Below, piece by piece: positions 1 through 13,300 of a DNA stretch of 64,000 bases. Numbering within the stretch: position 1 is the stretch's first letter; each line of letters opens with the position of its first letter. The position numbers and the translations under genes were made by a program. The stretch comes from Liolophura sinensis. Its lineage: Eukaryota > Mollusca > Polyplacophora > Chitonida > Chitonidae. The stretch spans positions 26,137,764 to 26,201,763 of the forward strand of contig NC_088306.1 in the NCBI RefSeq assembly GCF_032854445.1. Direction: 5' to 3'. The notes beneath the pieces are model-generated. The model saw nothing but the letters and a program-made list of their open reading frames with translations. It did no database searches and was not told the DNA's origin.

Positions 1-3000
1 TCATCACCTAGTTTCAGTTTTCTTGAAAGACTTGTGAGAATTTCCAAACGTTCTTCCTGGAAAATTAAAATCAAGGAGACGAACGCATGTAAATCAATAT
101 TTTGAAAAGTCCTCCACCCATAATGCTTTTCTCCAAACAGTCATAAACAACTTGATTTTCATTCCAACTTCTACATGCCCGATGGCTGTAACAACATAAA
201 CAGTTTGAACAGCGTTTCTGTACAACGCCGTGTTTTCAGCACACTGCATATGGAAAACTGAACACCGGTATTTCAAAAAAATAAATAAATAAATAAAAGG
301 CAGAGGACTTTTTTGTCATCATCTACGCGCCATTAACATGATGTAATGTTTTCCAGTATCTGAATGTAGGCCTACATATGAAGAGCTCGGGCATAAAATA
401 GACAAATCCATTTTAAATTTTTTCATTTTGAATCAAATTAAAATTTTGTACTTATCTCCTGTCTTTAGGAATGCAGTCATATGAAGGGAGGTTTAAAAAA
501 GTTATTAGCACCTATCCCAAAGTTGGGAGAGCAAATCCAAATCTATCGAAAAAGTTATAAATTCCATGAATTTAATTTTCTTATCTTGGCATGAATGGTC
601 TTTATCTGCTTTTGCACCTAACCTCTTCATATCCACTTTGTGTCTTACCACAGAGGGCATCTCACAGTGGAGACACTTGTCAAGCCTCCCTGGGCGCAGG
701 AGGGCAGGGTCAATCAGGTCGGGGCGACTCGTGGCACCCAGCACATACACACCTGTGGGTGGACAGGGAGAGATGCAGTTGTGGGAGGGAGCAACAAAAT
801 CTCAGATATTCTTTTTCATGTTTTTCAAGAATATTCAACGAATCTCATTCATTTTTTACACCCTTATTTTTCCCTTATTCTATGGCTGCCAGCGTTATGG
901 TCACAGAAACCTGGGCATAGCCCGAGGAAAACTCACTACCATACAAATCATACTGGCAGACCTTTCCACGTACATGTACAACCTCAGACGAAGCCAGCAT
1001 GTGCTGGGCTTGAACTCACAGCGACTAGATTAGTCACACTAACCACTCAGCCATGCAGAATTGGCCATGAAGAATTCCTACTGAAAAAGCAAAGCATACA
1101 CACATGCAGTTTTGTATCTATCTTATATCTGACTTCCGTGCCATCCTCGTGAGCATACCAGTATTACTTTGACTCTGACAGAAAGATTCTGGGGAAATAT
1201 TTGATTTACGTGCCATCCTCGCGAGCATACCAGTATTACTTTGACTCTGACAGAAAGATTCTGGGGAAATATTTGATTTCTGTGCCATCCTCGCAAGCAT
1301 ACCAGTATTACTTTGACTCTGACAAAGAGATTCTGGGGAAATATTTGATTTCCGTGCCATCCTCGTGAGCATACCAGTATTACTTTGACTCTGACAAAAA
1401 GATTCTGGGGAAATATTTGATTTCCGTGCCATCCTTGACAGCGTACCAGTATTACTTTGACTCTGACAAAAAGATTCTAGGGAAATATTTGATTTCCGTG
1501 CCATCCTCGTGAGCATACCAGTATTACTTTGACTCTGACAGAAAGATTCTGGGGAAATATTTGATTTCCGTGCCATCCTCGTGAGCATACCAGTATTACT
1601 TTGACTCTGACAGAAAGATTCTGGGGAAATATTTGATTTCCGTGCCATCCTTGTGAGCATACCAGTATTACTTTGACTCTGACAGAAAGATTCTGGGGAA
1701 ATATTTGATTTCTGTGCCATCCTTGTGAGCATACCAGTATTACTTTGACTCTGACAGAAAGATTATGGGGAAATATTTGATTTCCGTGCCATCCTTGTGA
1801 GCATACGAGTATTACTTTGACTCTGACAGAAAGATTCTGGGGAAATATTTGATTTCCGTGCCATCCTGGTGAGCATATTACTTTGACTCTGACGGAAAGA
1901 TTCTGGGGAATTTATCACAAGATCTAAAAACTTAAACTCCATTTTTAAACCAAACGCCATCTTGTTTAAACGGCATAAAATTACAACGAATGGATTTACA
2001 TTGTTTTTTGAAAGCGAACCCCAGCGTGAAGGTTTTACTTAAATGCACCATGTATTGAGAAGGCTGGATAAGTACAGAAGGCACAGATGACCACTGATCA
2101 GTTACCTTCTAACCTCTCTACCCCATCCAGCTGCGTGAGTAACTGATTTACCACTCGGTCAGTCACACCGGTACTATCGTGACCACGTCTGTAACATAGA
2201 CACATGTACACTGGAGCACTTTTGCTAAAAACACACGTCATTTTTCATCTTGTAAATCTATGGTTTGCATCACAGGTTACAAAAGGAATATCACTCAAAT
2301 TCTTTTTTTCCTAAATTATATATGTGAAAGTCATTTTCCACAAAAATACTGCAAAATGAGTAAGCAACAGAAATTTTATTTTAGGAGTGAGTCGACACTA
2401 AAATAATCCCAACTGGAACGAAAATAAAAACTAAAAATCCAGCTTTTTATTTCTTTAAGTGATTTTCCTGTTTTTCAAATCTTTCTGATCAGTTTTTTGG
2501 TGGGAAATTCCACATTTCCCACAAATTACAGGTAGATTTTCATTCCACACCCTAACCCAATATTGACAAAAGACTTATTCTGCTCTCAAAACAAAAATCT
2601 GAATTGGTTGGACACTTATACATACATGTAGCTCTGAAGTGTTCAGATAAAATGCTTACCTGGGTGCTATAGAATCAAACTCATCAAAGAACAGGATACA
2701 GGGTCTAGCACTGTGTGCTCTGAAAGCAATATTCCAAAAACTGACATGTACATTTTTTCCATTCAAATTGGCCACCTAAAATAAACATTATCATACGAGG
2801 CATACGACTGAGATTTGGAAATGCCATTTCACTGAAGCCTAATACTTCCCTTTTCGTAATTCCAAATTTGTGCAATTATCTTATTTTCTGGGTGTTTGTT
2901 AATACGTTACAGATGTGTATTTCATACTAAATAAATCAGTAGAACTCAAACATTACCTTTTCTTCATAATTTTTTAAAAAGCTCAATTACGCTAGTGGAG

Positions 3001-6000
3001 TGAAAATAAACCACAATGCTTGAAAATAAAGTGCAAGATGTTTAAAATGTTGCTGTTGGAGATTTCTCACCTTTGACCAGTGAGGTGATATGTCTGTATT
3101 CAGATGCACAAGTATCTAGTTCAGCAGTCATAAAATTTTGCCCCCATATTGCGTCATCTTTCCACATTTAAAAGGGCAACTTTCAGAGCAATTTATGTAC
3201 ATATTTGATTTGACTTTGGTGACAAAACAACACTGGTTGGATGGACCAAATTCTGGACTTCACAAAAAGGTATAATTTTATCAGCCTACACAGGATAATG
3301 CCTCCAAAATATGTTTAAATAAACACGCAAACATGCGGAAAGGTTGAAGAATGACAGTATGTGCATGCAGATAAATAAATATCAGAGAATGACATTTGGT
3401 GTCATCTTGAATGAAGGATGGAGTGACTTACCTGGCAAACGTATCCCGAAGAGCCTCTTCACTTGCTCCTATGTACTTACTTAGCAACTCAGGGCCCTGA
3501 GGACGCAAACCAGAAAGAATCACATTTTTATTAGTGACAGATTTGTTCTCTGTATTTCACCACAGGTTTGGCCTGTAAAATGTGCTGTTACAAGCACATA
3601 AATAGTAAGTGCTCAAGAAGTTAAACTCAGAACAAGAAAGAACTCAAATTGTGGTGGGCAAATACTGTAGTTCTGCAGTGAAATAAATACTTCCTCGTGC
3701 AAAATGTTTCAATAGTACGCTTAGCTATTTGAATTTTTGAATACGCCTTAAGACATTCAATGTACATATATATGGGCCCAGGATAGAATATATATGGGCC
3801 CAGAATAGAATGTATAGAGGCTTTTTTAGTATGAATGGAAACCATTTCCATGAGTTATGAGGTGTCAGAAAAACTGTATGTAGACTGCTACTTTATTTCA
3901 CATGACTGACACTAACATCTCAACCCACCTTAATACTGATGAAGTTAAGTCCGCACTCCTTAGCGACGGCACGTGCCAACAGTGTTTTGCCTGTTCCGGG
4001 TGCACCAAACAGCAGCAACCCAGACCTAAGCCTCAGGGGGCAGTTAGCAAACAGTTGAGGGTACTGAAACAGATCATTGCAGCTGTCTCAATTCCTTAAT
4101 ATAGATCCCAAACTTAATAAAGAACAACCTCCATGAAGATTTACTCCTGTCAATTCTGTTGCTAGGGCTTTACTTATTCATGATCTTTAAATACATTTGA
4201 AATTGCAGTGTAAAAAAGTGTACAGAAGTTTTTTTCATTATTGTTCCCTTTCTTTTATTTAATATTGTTCCTGATATTTATTCATCATTGTTATTTATTT
4301 ATTATTGCTCATGTTTTTTTCTCATTACTGTTTCTCTGTGATTTCATGACACCTTCAGCATGATTTCAGTGGTGTGTGTCCGTAGCGAGACAGTCCTGAT
4401 GTAGTTATACTGGCATACAGTGGTGTGTGTCCGTAGCAAGACAGTCCCGATGTAGTTACACTGTTATACAAGCATACACATTTCAGTGACGTGTGTCTGT
4501 AGCAAGACAGTCCCAATGTAGTAACACTGGTATACAAGTATACACATTTCATTAATGTGTGTCCACAGCAAGAAAGTTCCGATGTAGTTATACTGGCATA
4601 CAAGCATACACATTTCAGTGGTGTGTGTCCGTAGCAAGACAGTCCCGATGTAGTTATACTGGCATACAAGCATACACATTTCAGTGGTGTGTGTCTGTAG
4701 CAAGACAGTCCCGATGTAGTTACACTGGTATACGAGCATACACATTTCAGTGATGTGTGTCCGTAGCAAGACAGTCCCGATGTAGTTATACTGGCATACA
4801 GTGGTGTGTGTCCGTAGCAAGACAGTCCCGATGTAGTTATACTGGCATACAAGCATACAAATACAGAATCTATAGAATGTATACAGAAAAATACATCCAA
4901 GATATCATACTTCAAAGTAAGCAAAATAGTGCAAATTGAGAAAAATGTAAGCCATGTCATCTTTTTAACCAATGCAGCATTTCTATACCCCTGGACGTCA
5001 GCTGTTTCTGCTTACGTCACCAGAACAGTGTTTTGCATGTTTACCATATGAAGGTGGAGTACGAATGACACAGCATCATGTTCCCGGTTTCCCTAGTGTA
5101 GCGTATCCGATGACCTCATCAAAATTCCTGGTTAACCTTGATTTACAGAGTTACTAAGCAAAGTCCAAACAAAATGACTGTGGCCGTTGAGGTCATTTTC
5201 CACACATCTTGAAGACACTAGTGTTGCCCAGTTTTTGATCTCTGTCATTGTTTTGAGCATAGATCAAGGTTGTTGCCATGATTGTCAATTCTTCTGTCTC
5301 AGGCCTGGGACTACGCTATGTTAAGCGCATTTACCATGATGGCGTAACTCTTCAACATGTGTGTTATCATGGAAGCTGCTCCAGGTGCAAATTGTGACAC
5401 AGGTTTGTGATGCTTCGTAACACAGGCCCCAGGCCCAGTCTGCACATTTCCAGATTGGACCCTACGATATCAGAGTGATGTGATGTGATTTGATGTTGCT
5501 TTACGGCAAGGTAAGATCAATCAGCCAATTTTAGCTTCGGTGGTATATGTAATGGAGAAAACTAAGTACTGTTTCAACCACTAAAGCACTTTTTTCAGTG
5601 GAATATATGTATACAATTATCGTGAAAATGATGCTAAAAATGATTGTTTGTGTCACTAAAAATGTAAGATTCACAAAACTGTGCATCTTATTTCTCTACA
5701 ACCCAAAGTTCTCTCAGAGGATGAAAATGCTGAAGAACACAAGTAGGTAAATAGGAATAAATTAATCATCTGAATTAAGAGTTCTTGGATGAGTCTCGGT
5801 GTCAAATATTGCAAAAGTGGTCAGATTCTGACTGTAGCGTTATCTGAACACAAATACTTAAAAACAATATGCATGGAGCTATACCACGCCATAAAGCCGT
5901 GACTTTGGTTGTAATGGAGTAACTAGATAATTGTATATTCTAGCAGTTGTAATTAATAACTTCATGCAGTTCTCAGCATGTCTAGCTCACCAACCTTAGT

Positions 6001-7322
6001 CGGCCACTCCAAAGTTTCCACCAGTGTTTTCTTCACCTCCCCAAGTCCCCCGATATCGGCCCAGCCTACATCTGTCTCCTGATGAAGGGTGACATTTCGT
6101 AACGATACAGGTGTGTATCCCTCCAGGGCTGCCCCAAAGTCCTCACCGGTCAGCCAGATGTCTTGGGCAGAACCTGACCATGACAGAACAAAGCTATTTC
6201 GTTCCCAAAAATTGTTTCAGAAACCTGTTTGCAAATATTTCCAGAGTCCAAAATCAGTTACCCCAAAACAGTTGCAAAATCCATTTCCGAAATTTTTGTG
6301 AAAATATTTGCCAAAAACTGTTTCCAAAATCTGAATCAGCTTTGAAATATGATTTTAAAAAGTTTATGCGAAATCTGATTCAAGAAACTATTTCCATGAT
6401 CCGTCTCCAAATTTCATTTTGGAAAACTCGTTTCATAGATTCACTGATTGACTGGTTGATTGATTTTATTAGCCATGCAATAATAAATACATACATTGGA
6501 TTTTAAGACACCAACAAAATACAGACACAATGTGATAACAATGAAGTCTAGAAAGATATAATACACGGTGGGAATAAAGCTTAGGTTAGGCTTGAGCTTG
6601 TTCTATCATATATATAAATAACAGCAGCATTGGAAGGGTGAGCCTGACATTTTAGTTTGTGTCTAAACAATTTTCTTTCTTCTAAATATATATGAATATA
6701 TTTTATCTCAGCTATGCCTTGTGTAGTGTTAGACTGAAGATTGCAGCTTAGAAAGTAGAAAAGATTTTAATAAAGATTGAAAGTGCGATTTAGAAGAGAC
6801 TGATCTTTGTGTTAATGGAAGGTCATTCCATTTCCTAGAACCGAAAGTGAATAAATAATATGATGGACTTGTTTTATACAATGGTTTGTGGAAGGCTAGA
6901 TGTCTGTCTTGCGTGTGATACGGATTTAAAATTTCTTGTTTGATTAAACAGGACTTTAAACTTACAGGGATAGTGTCTGTGGAATAAAAGTAAATATGAG
7001 TTTGTAACAGAGTAGAAAATAGAGATAGTTCGACAAGGGGTAAGATTTTCAGTTGGCAAAAAAGTGGTATGGCAAAGACATTTCCCCATAATACATAACA
7101 GATATATTATATGGTCTGTTAACTAATTAATCATGAATTCCTACCTGATGGATTAGACATGTGATGTGCATGTATGGCTCTGTTCACAACCGTTTTCAAA
7201 TCCTGAGCCACAAATCCTTCCATCCTGTTGGGTAAATCCTGATGCAAAAGCTCAGGAAGACATTCTGGATCAATAGATGGTTTAGACCGCAAAATGGCTT
7301 CCAGGATTTCTTTTCTTTCACG
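1..7322 (-). CDS. PEX1: PEX1 exons 12-19: second (D2) AAA+ ring, truncated by window edge
   Basis: Exons: 7145-7322, 5995-6173, 3929-4063, 3432-3496, 2660-2719, 2106-2188, 649-752, 1-56 (partial). Exon 13 has [16 protein letters not shown], the D2 entry motif. Exon 14 has Walker [20 protein letters not shown]; exon 15 [20 protein letters not shown]; exons 16-17 [18 protein letters not shown] then [16 protein letters not shown]; exon 18 [20 protein letters not shown] with the GRLD arginine region. Exon 19 starts [18 protein letters not shown] and continues beyond position 1. All D2 catalytic residues visible here are intact, so the gene looks functional. The 72-bp array lies in the intron between exons 18 and 17, the 66-bp array in the one between exons 14 and 13. 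Confidence 0.95.
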
Positions 7323-10300
7323 CTAAAAAAAAAACATAATAAAGACAAAATTAAATGGACAATATGTATCACCCAGACTGAAAAACTGAGTCTCGATCAA
7401 ACAGAGTAAAATGAACAGATTTTTTCAAATATCAACTGTACATTTACATAGTAACAGTTCATAAATATTTACATGTAAACTTACATGTTTTAATACACAT
7501 GTAGTTTATTAATATTTACAATGCATGACACTGGGGAGTTTTCAATGCCATAATTAAGAATAGTTGACTTTTATGTCACCAGTAAGGTTCATTGGTATAA
7601 AAAACAAAAACAAACAAGCTTATCCCAGAAACATCTTTGTTCACCTCCAAATACTTGACAAACCATCTTACTTAAACTGTCCGGTTTTCCATAATGCTGG
7701 CCGCCATTGTAGAAGTGAAATATTCTTGAGTACGGCGTAAATCACCAATCAAATAAATAAATACTCAAACTGTAGTCAAAACAGTTGGCTTATCAATTTA
7801 AACAAATATCTATTGTTGAGTTTGGAACAGGAATACTTCAACAAAACATCCATCCCTGCATAAAGTACATTACTAAGAAAGCCTGGAGAAATACAGATAA
7901 TCTGTAGAAACACTACCACATTGTCCAAACTTTCCACGACATCATAGTCTGAAGAGCACTAAGGGGAGACAGCTCAACCAAAACATCAAATTTTCCATCC
8001 TCTCTAACCATTGCTTGATGTTAGTATTCTGAATCAACGAGCATAAATTCACACTAGCTGTTACCCACAAAGCTCACCTTATCTTACACGCATGCCCCTT
8101 GTTATTATAAACTTAATGGCCTATGTTAAAAGTTTAAAATTTAACCAACCGACGGACAGACCAACCGACCAATCCAACTGACAGTGAGAGCTAAGAATGC
8201 AACTGGGAACATGAGCATCACTGCGTTGTTTACATGGGAAACCAGATACATTTTGTGTGACTCTTGTCATATAAATGACAGTAATAAACTTTTCATGACA
8301 CCTTTGCCTGAAAAAAAAACTATGCAGAAGACATAAACTTGTGCCACTTAGTCTTTGTCCTTATAACTATAGTCAGGAACCCTGTAGAAGGGTTGATGAG
8401 TTCAGAGTAAAAACTTGGCTGTAAAACCTTTCTTGGAAAACTGTGGAGTAGACAATCAACACTTCCCACATGGCCTGTGCAATGGCCTACACCCCAATAA
8501 ACCAGAGACCTTTCCAATAACTCAACTAAATCATGCTCTGTGTAAATTAACAATAAAATGACATTAATAATTATATTAGTTAGAAAATACAACTACCTTT
8601 ATCAAGTTGATCCACTGAACAGCTTAGCATAATAAACATGTAGTATTTCGACTTTAATTAAGCCAGCCTCAGGGGGGACTGTGTTGATTCTCACAAGGAT
8701 AATTAATTAAAGTCAAAATACTGAGATTGTCAAAATGAATTTCTTCAAAGTTAATTTGCTTATTTGTTAAACTACCTTTCCCTGAGGTTGTATCTCCAAG
8801 ACCTCCTGTATAATGTGCAGGCCACGTGAGGCTACGAGGGAGAGATGGACGGACGTACGAGACCTGGTGGTAAATATCACAGCTAGCTGAGGGTTGTTGA
8901 TCAGTTCGCACTTTATTAATGTTCGTATCACTGAAACAGACAGGGTAAATTACCTTGTTTAATTACAGTACTTCCAGTCCTAGGATCCAATTAATCTCCT
9001 TCTCACAAAATTCACAATTTTCACAGTTTTGTTTTTAGACAAAAGTTCACTGAGTAATATTTTTTTATTTATTTGATTGGTGTTTTACGCCGTTCTCAAG
9101 AATATTTCACTTATACAACGGCGGCCAGCATTATGGTGGCAAGAAACTGGGCACAGCTCGGGTTAACCCCATGAGCATCAGCAGGTTGTTGCCAGACCTT
9201 CCCAGACAGCTGGAGAGGAAGACAGCATGAGCTGAACTTTAACACACAGCGACCGCATTGGTGAGAGGCTCCCGAGTCATTACACTGAGCTAGCATGCTA
9301 ACCAACTGAGTCATGCAGCCCCCACCCACCACCCCACCCCCGGCCCACGTTAGTAATATGAAATATGCTTGATTAAAAATATATTTCTTCCCTTTTCCAG
9401 CTAAAATGAGTGCGCACACTGAGTGAGCATATGCACTTAACTTTGAAAATAGATGTTCGATGAAAGACCGTTAAACCCTCCCCATGAAAATAGTTACAAT
9501 CTAGAACAGTAAATTTTTTTCGTATTTTTCCAACCAAAAATTTGGATTCTTCTGAGGCTTGTTCCACCCAGACTGGGACCATCCATGTCACATCAAGGGT
9601 CTGACACTTATTACACAGGCTGCTACATTTCTCCATTCAAAATGTATATAAATGTGCACATAAACACTGTGATTCTGTGAATGCATTCGGCAAATGGACC
9701 TAGAAACAAACTATTTCAAACCATACATATGAATATGATGTCAAGTACACGCCCTGAGTCACTACGGGCCACAGGAGAATCTGATGTTTTATTACCATTT
9801 TACTACTTTAATAAAATTAAAAAAAAAAACAAAAAACAAACCAAATCTATTTTCCCAAACAGTGTATAATTGCCTTTCTATTCTGATATATACTTCATTT
9901 TAATGTTTTCTTAGCAAATTAAGGGATACAGAATTGACACTGATTGGCTGACAGTGGAGATAGGATTTCCTGGGTTAAATCCTGCACTCTGATCTTGCTG
10001 GAATAAATTTGCCATAACTAAAATTCAGGCTAGCCTAACGACAGCCTGGACTTGCCTATCTCTCCCATCAGCCTACCTGAAATGATTCTGTATCCCTTTA
10101 AGTTTTAAGACGTTTGAGAAATATGGGTTGAGCATTTCTGGTCACCTTCAGACATTTTATAAGAGTACTGAGCCTCCGCAGACATCTCGTCTGGGCCGCT
10201 GTTTGACCCCGCTAAAACATCCACATCATCCAGAACCACAATGGATGGCTGTCGCCATGATAACTCATCAAACAACTTTTCAAGAAGTCTCTGAATTGTC

Positions 10301-13300
10301 TCAGGTCTTTTTCCTAAAAAAACAAAAAAAGCAGAGATCAATTAAAATGGCATGAGAACACAAACTTGCTCACAGGGGAGTCAAAAAGGTAAAATCAAAT
10401 CAGAATCCTCAGAATCTAGTCAAACTGCTCAGACTGCCTCAGATCCCGCAACAGTACATATCTGAAGTTCATAGTCTGTAGAAATGTAAGATTTTGACTT
10501 TTTGGGGTATTACAAGTAAATCAATAAAGGAGATAAAAATCAAATATATTAGAATCTGATTTGATTGGAGTTACGCCACACTCAAGAATAATGGTGGGAG
10601 GAAAATGGGCTCCAAACTGTGACCATCGGCAGGTTGCTAGTAGACAACGAAGGGACTACACGTTAGCATAAGCTGGACTAGAACTCAAATCGAATGCATT
10701 AGTGAGAGTCTCCTGTGTTATTGTTCTGTACTGGCAAACTGGAATTTGAAAATGTCACATTTCAAAAGATTCTTGTTTTTTATATATTTTTTCTTAGAAA
10801 ATGGAACAAGTCATACTTTATATCCAAATGACTGGATCTTAGAGAAAGGCTAGAAGGCAGCTGTAGTATTTAACCAAAAATTATGTTAAGATGGAAGGGG
10901 AAAAACTGAAAATTCTGAAAAGCAGATACTTTTAAGCAAAAGTCTATAATATTATAATATAAATTCCACCATTTCTGCAGATATATTCACAAATACAACA
11001 ACCTTTACACTAATTCGTCAGCCTTTTCACATACAAAAGAGCAACTATTAGAGCAATTTATGCACATTTTTAATGTGCTACATTGGTTGGATGGGCCAGT
11101 TTTAGGGCTTTACAAAAAGTATATTTTTTATCAGTCAACAAAGAATAATGCCTTCAGCATATGCTTGAATAAACACCTGGATAACATGTGAAAAGTTTGA
11201 AGAATTACCATAAATGAATGTGTGCATACAAACCCTTCAAGCCTTTACATTCCAGTACACTTGTGTATGCCAGACATGGCAATCCAGCAACTTTCCTGCA
11301 CAGGGCTTTCGCTAATGTGCTTTTCCCAGTGCCTCTAGCCCCTGTGATGAGGAGCACACCCATGTTCAGACCAATCATTGATGGGTACACAATCTGGGTC
11401 AAAGGTCGCTGACCAAAACACATCTCAATATGAGATAAGGCTTTGGGTATTAAGTAACTTATGCCACTGCAATTTAACAGAAAGAAGTCACAATCAAATC
11501 TAAAATATATTTAATCAGTACTGCATTTCACTTAAAGTTTTGTCAATAGAAATGTGCTTTCAGAAGAACATCATGGCCTTGAAATGATGCTACATCGTGC
11601 AATCACTTACATGAAAAGAAATCAATCAAACTTTACAAAAACACCCCAAAGTGGGCCTATAAGGTGGATGAATCAATCAGAATCAAGCAAAATGTGTTAC
11701 ATGAAAAATGCCATGCTTTATGTCATATACATTCATTAGAACTGGATTTGTCTGAGCATTTTAATGAGATCAATGTAAAAGATATCAGGCAAATACAGAG
11801 AATTGATATCCCACACAACAGGTTGAGGAACATAATTTTTGCATGAATGTTTTTTAAACTGATCAGATATTCTACAAAGTGAAGTTGCACACAAAATTTC
11901 ACTACAAGGGAAGAATGTTTGGACGAGTCATTTTATGGGAAACAAAAAAGTGACAGGCAAACAGCTAAATGGGCAGGTTTAAATTCCATGTATTATCCCT
12001 CTCTCTCTTCGAAAAGGCATGGGATAAAAAATTTGGTGATTTACACGTACATGTATGTAGTCCTGTAAGAGTGGATCAATGTTGAGCAGATTTTCATGAA
12101 CACAAATGTCAATTTCACACAATAGTTTTGTAAAAGTTTTAGTTTTGCAATTACTGCTTTGCTATATTAAGCAATTTGTACGATTTGCTTGAAATGCTTC
12201 CTTTTAATAATAATTTGGGTGGGGGGGAGGGGTGCACGGCCGAGCGGTCAGCAGGCCAGCACGCCAGCACGCCAGCACGGTAGGTCTGTCAATAACCTGC
12301 AGATGGTCCTGGGTTCTCCCTGCAATAATGCTTGCTGCTGTCGTATCAATGAAATATTCTTGAGAATAGCAATTAAACACCAATTAAATAAATGAATAAA
12401 AAAATATATTTTATTTTGTGTTCTCCTCTAATTCCCAAAGTAAAAACAAGCAATACCCAAGATTCTCTAATGACACATTGGGAACAGCTGGGTCAAATTC
12501 TGTGACGCTGGAACACGGACGGTGAGATATCTCTGGCCATTTTCTCCGTCCATTCACTCTCTCACGAACAACAATGGTCAAATTCTTGCACATGTCCAAA
12601 TCAATGACGGCATAATCCGCAGAAAGTGATGCACTGGTTTTTCTGGTGTCAAAGGTCAAAAGGGCCTCCAGGTGTAAATCTGAAAATTGAGAAGAAATTT
12701 ACATGAGGTTTTACATTAGGTTTATGGGTGAAGAAAACCGAAAAGTGCCTGGTTAACACTTAAGTTCGCTAGGTACATGTACCTGACAATTCTACCAACA
12801 CAAAGCCTCAGCCAGAATATCAAAAAATTGGATCTGACCACACAAACTGACTGGTAAGGGGCTTCTCAGCAGAAAACTTGTTTCAAATGTGTTTATGGTT
12901 GGGATTTTACATTGTTACTAACAATTTTTCTGTCACACAACAAGGAGTCATTAGGTGTTTGTATATACAATGTGTCCAAAGCACCAAATGATACCCCTCC
13001 CAGTCACATTATACTGACACTGGGCCGACCAGTCCTGTTTTCTTGTTCTAACCTCTCCGTGGTGAGCACCAAGCGATGCAGTAACAAATACCATTTGAAA
13101 GTCTTGGCATGACTCCACCCGGCCAAACATTTGAGCCAGCAACAAACCATGGTTACATATGTATTAATATTTTAATTCCTTTATTTGATAAAAGTTTTAT
13201 CTTTGAGTCACAAAATGCAATCATATTTAGCAGCACCCAGAAGTGATGAGGATCACCTAGGAGTTTTGTTATACTTTCCTGATGATGGAAAGCAAACAGC

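Noticed and set aside
1134-1911. CRISPR-like regular repeats
   Set aside because: Whole unit repeats with no unique spacers, and the sequence is an animal genome.
1118-1960. 204-codon and 65-codon minus ORFs of repeated [16 protein letters not shown] type
   Set aside because: Product of the 72-bp array inside PEX1 intron 17, between two exons whose phases join without it.
6181-6430. Repetitive 'tttccaaaat' type stretch
   Set aside because: Looks like low-complexity or very old tandem sequence; no stable period could be read.
10146-10313. Damaged Walker B (LDDVD) in PEX1
   Set aside because: The first ring of PEX1 normally has Asp-Asp here; it is not a lesion.
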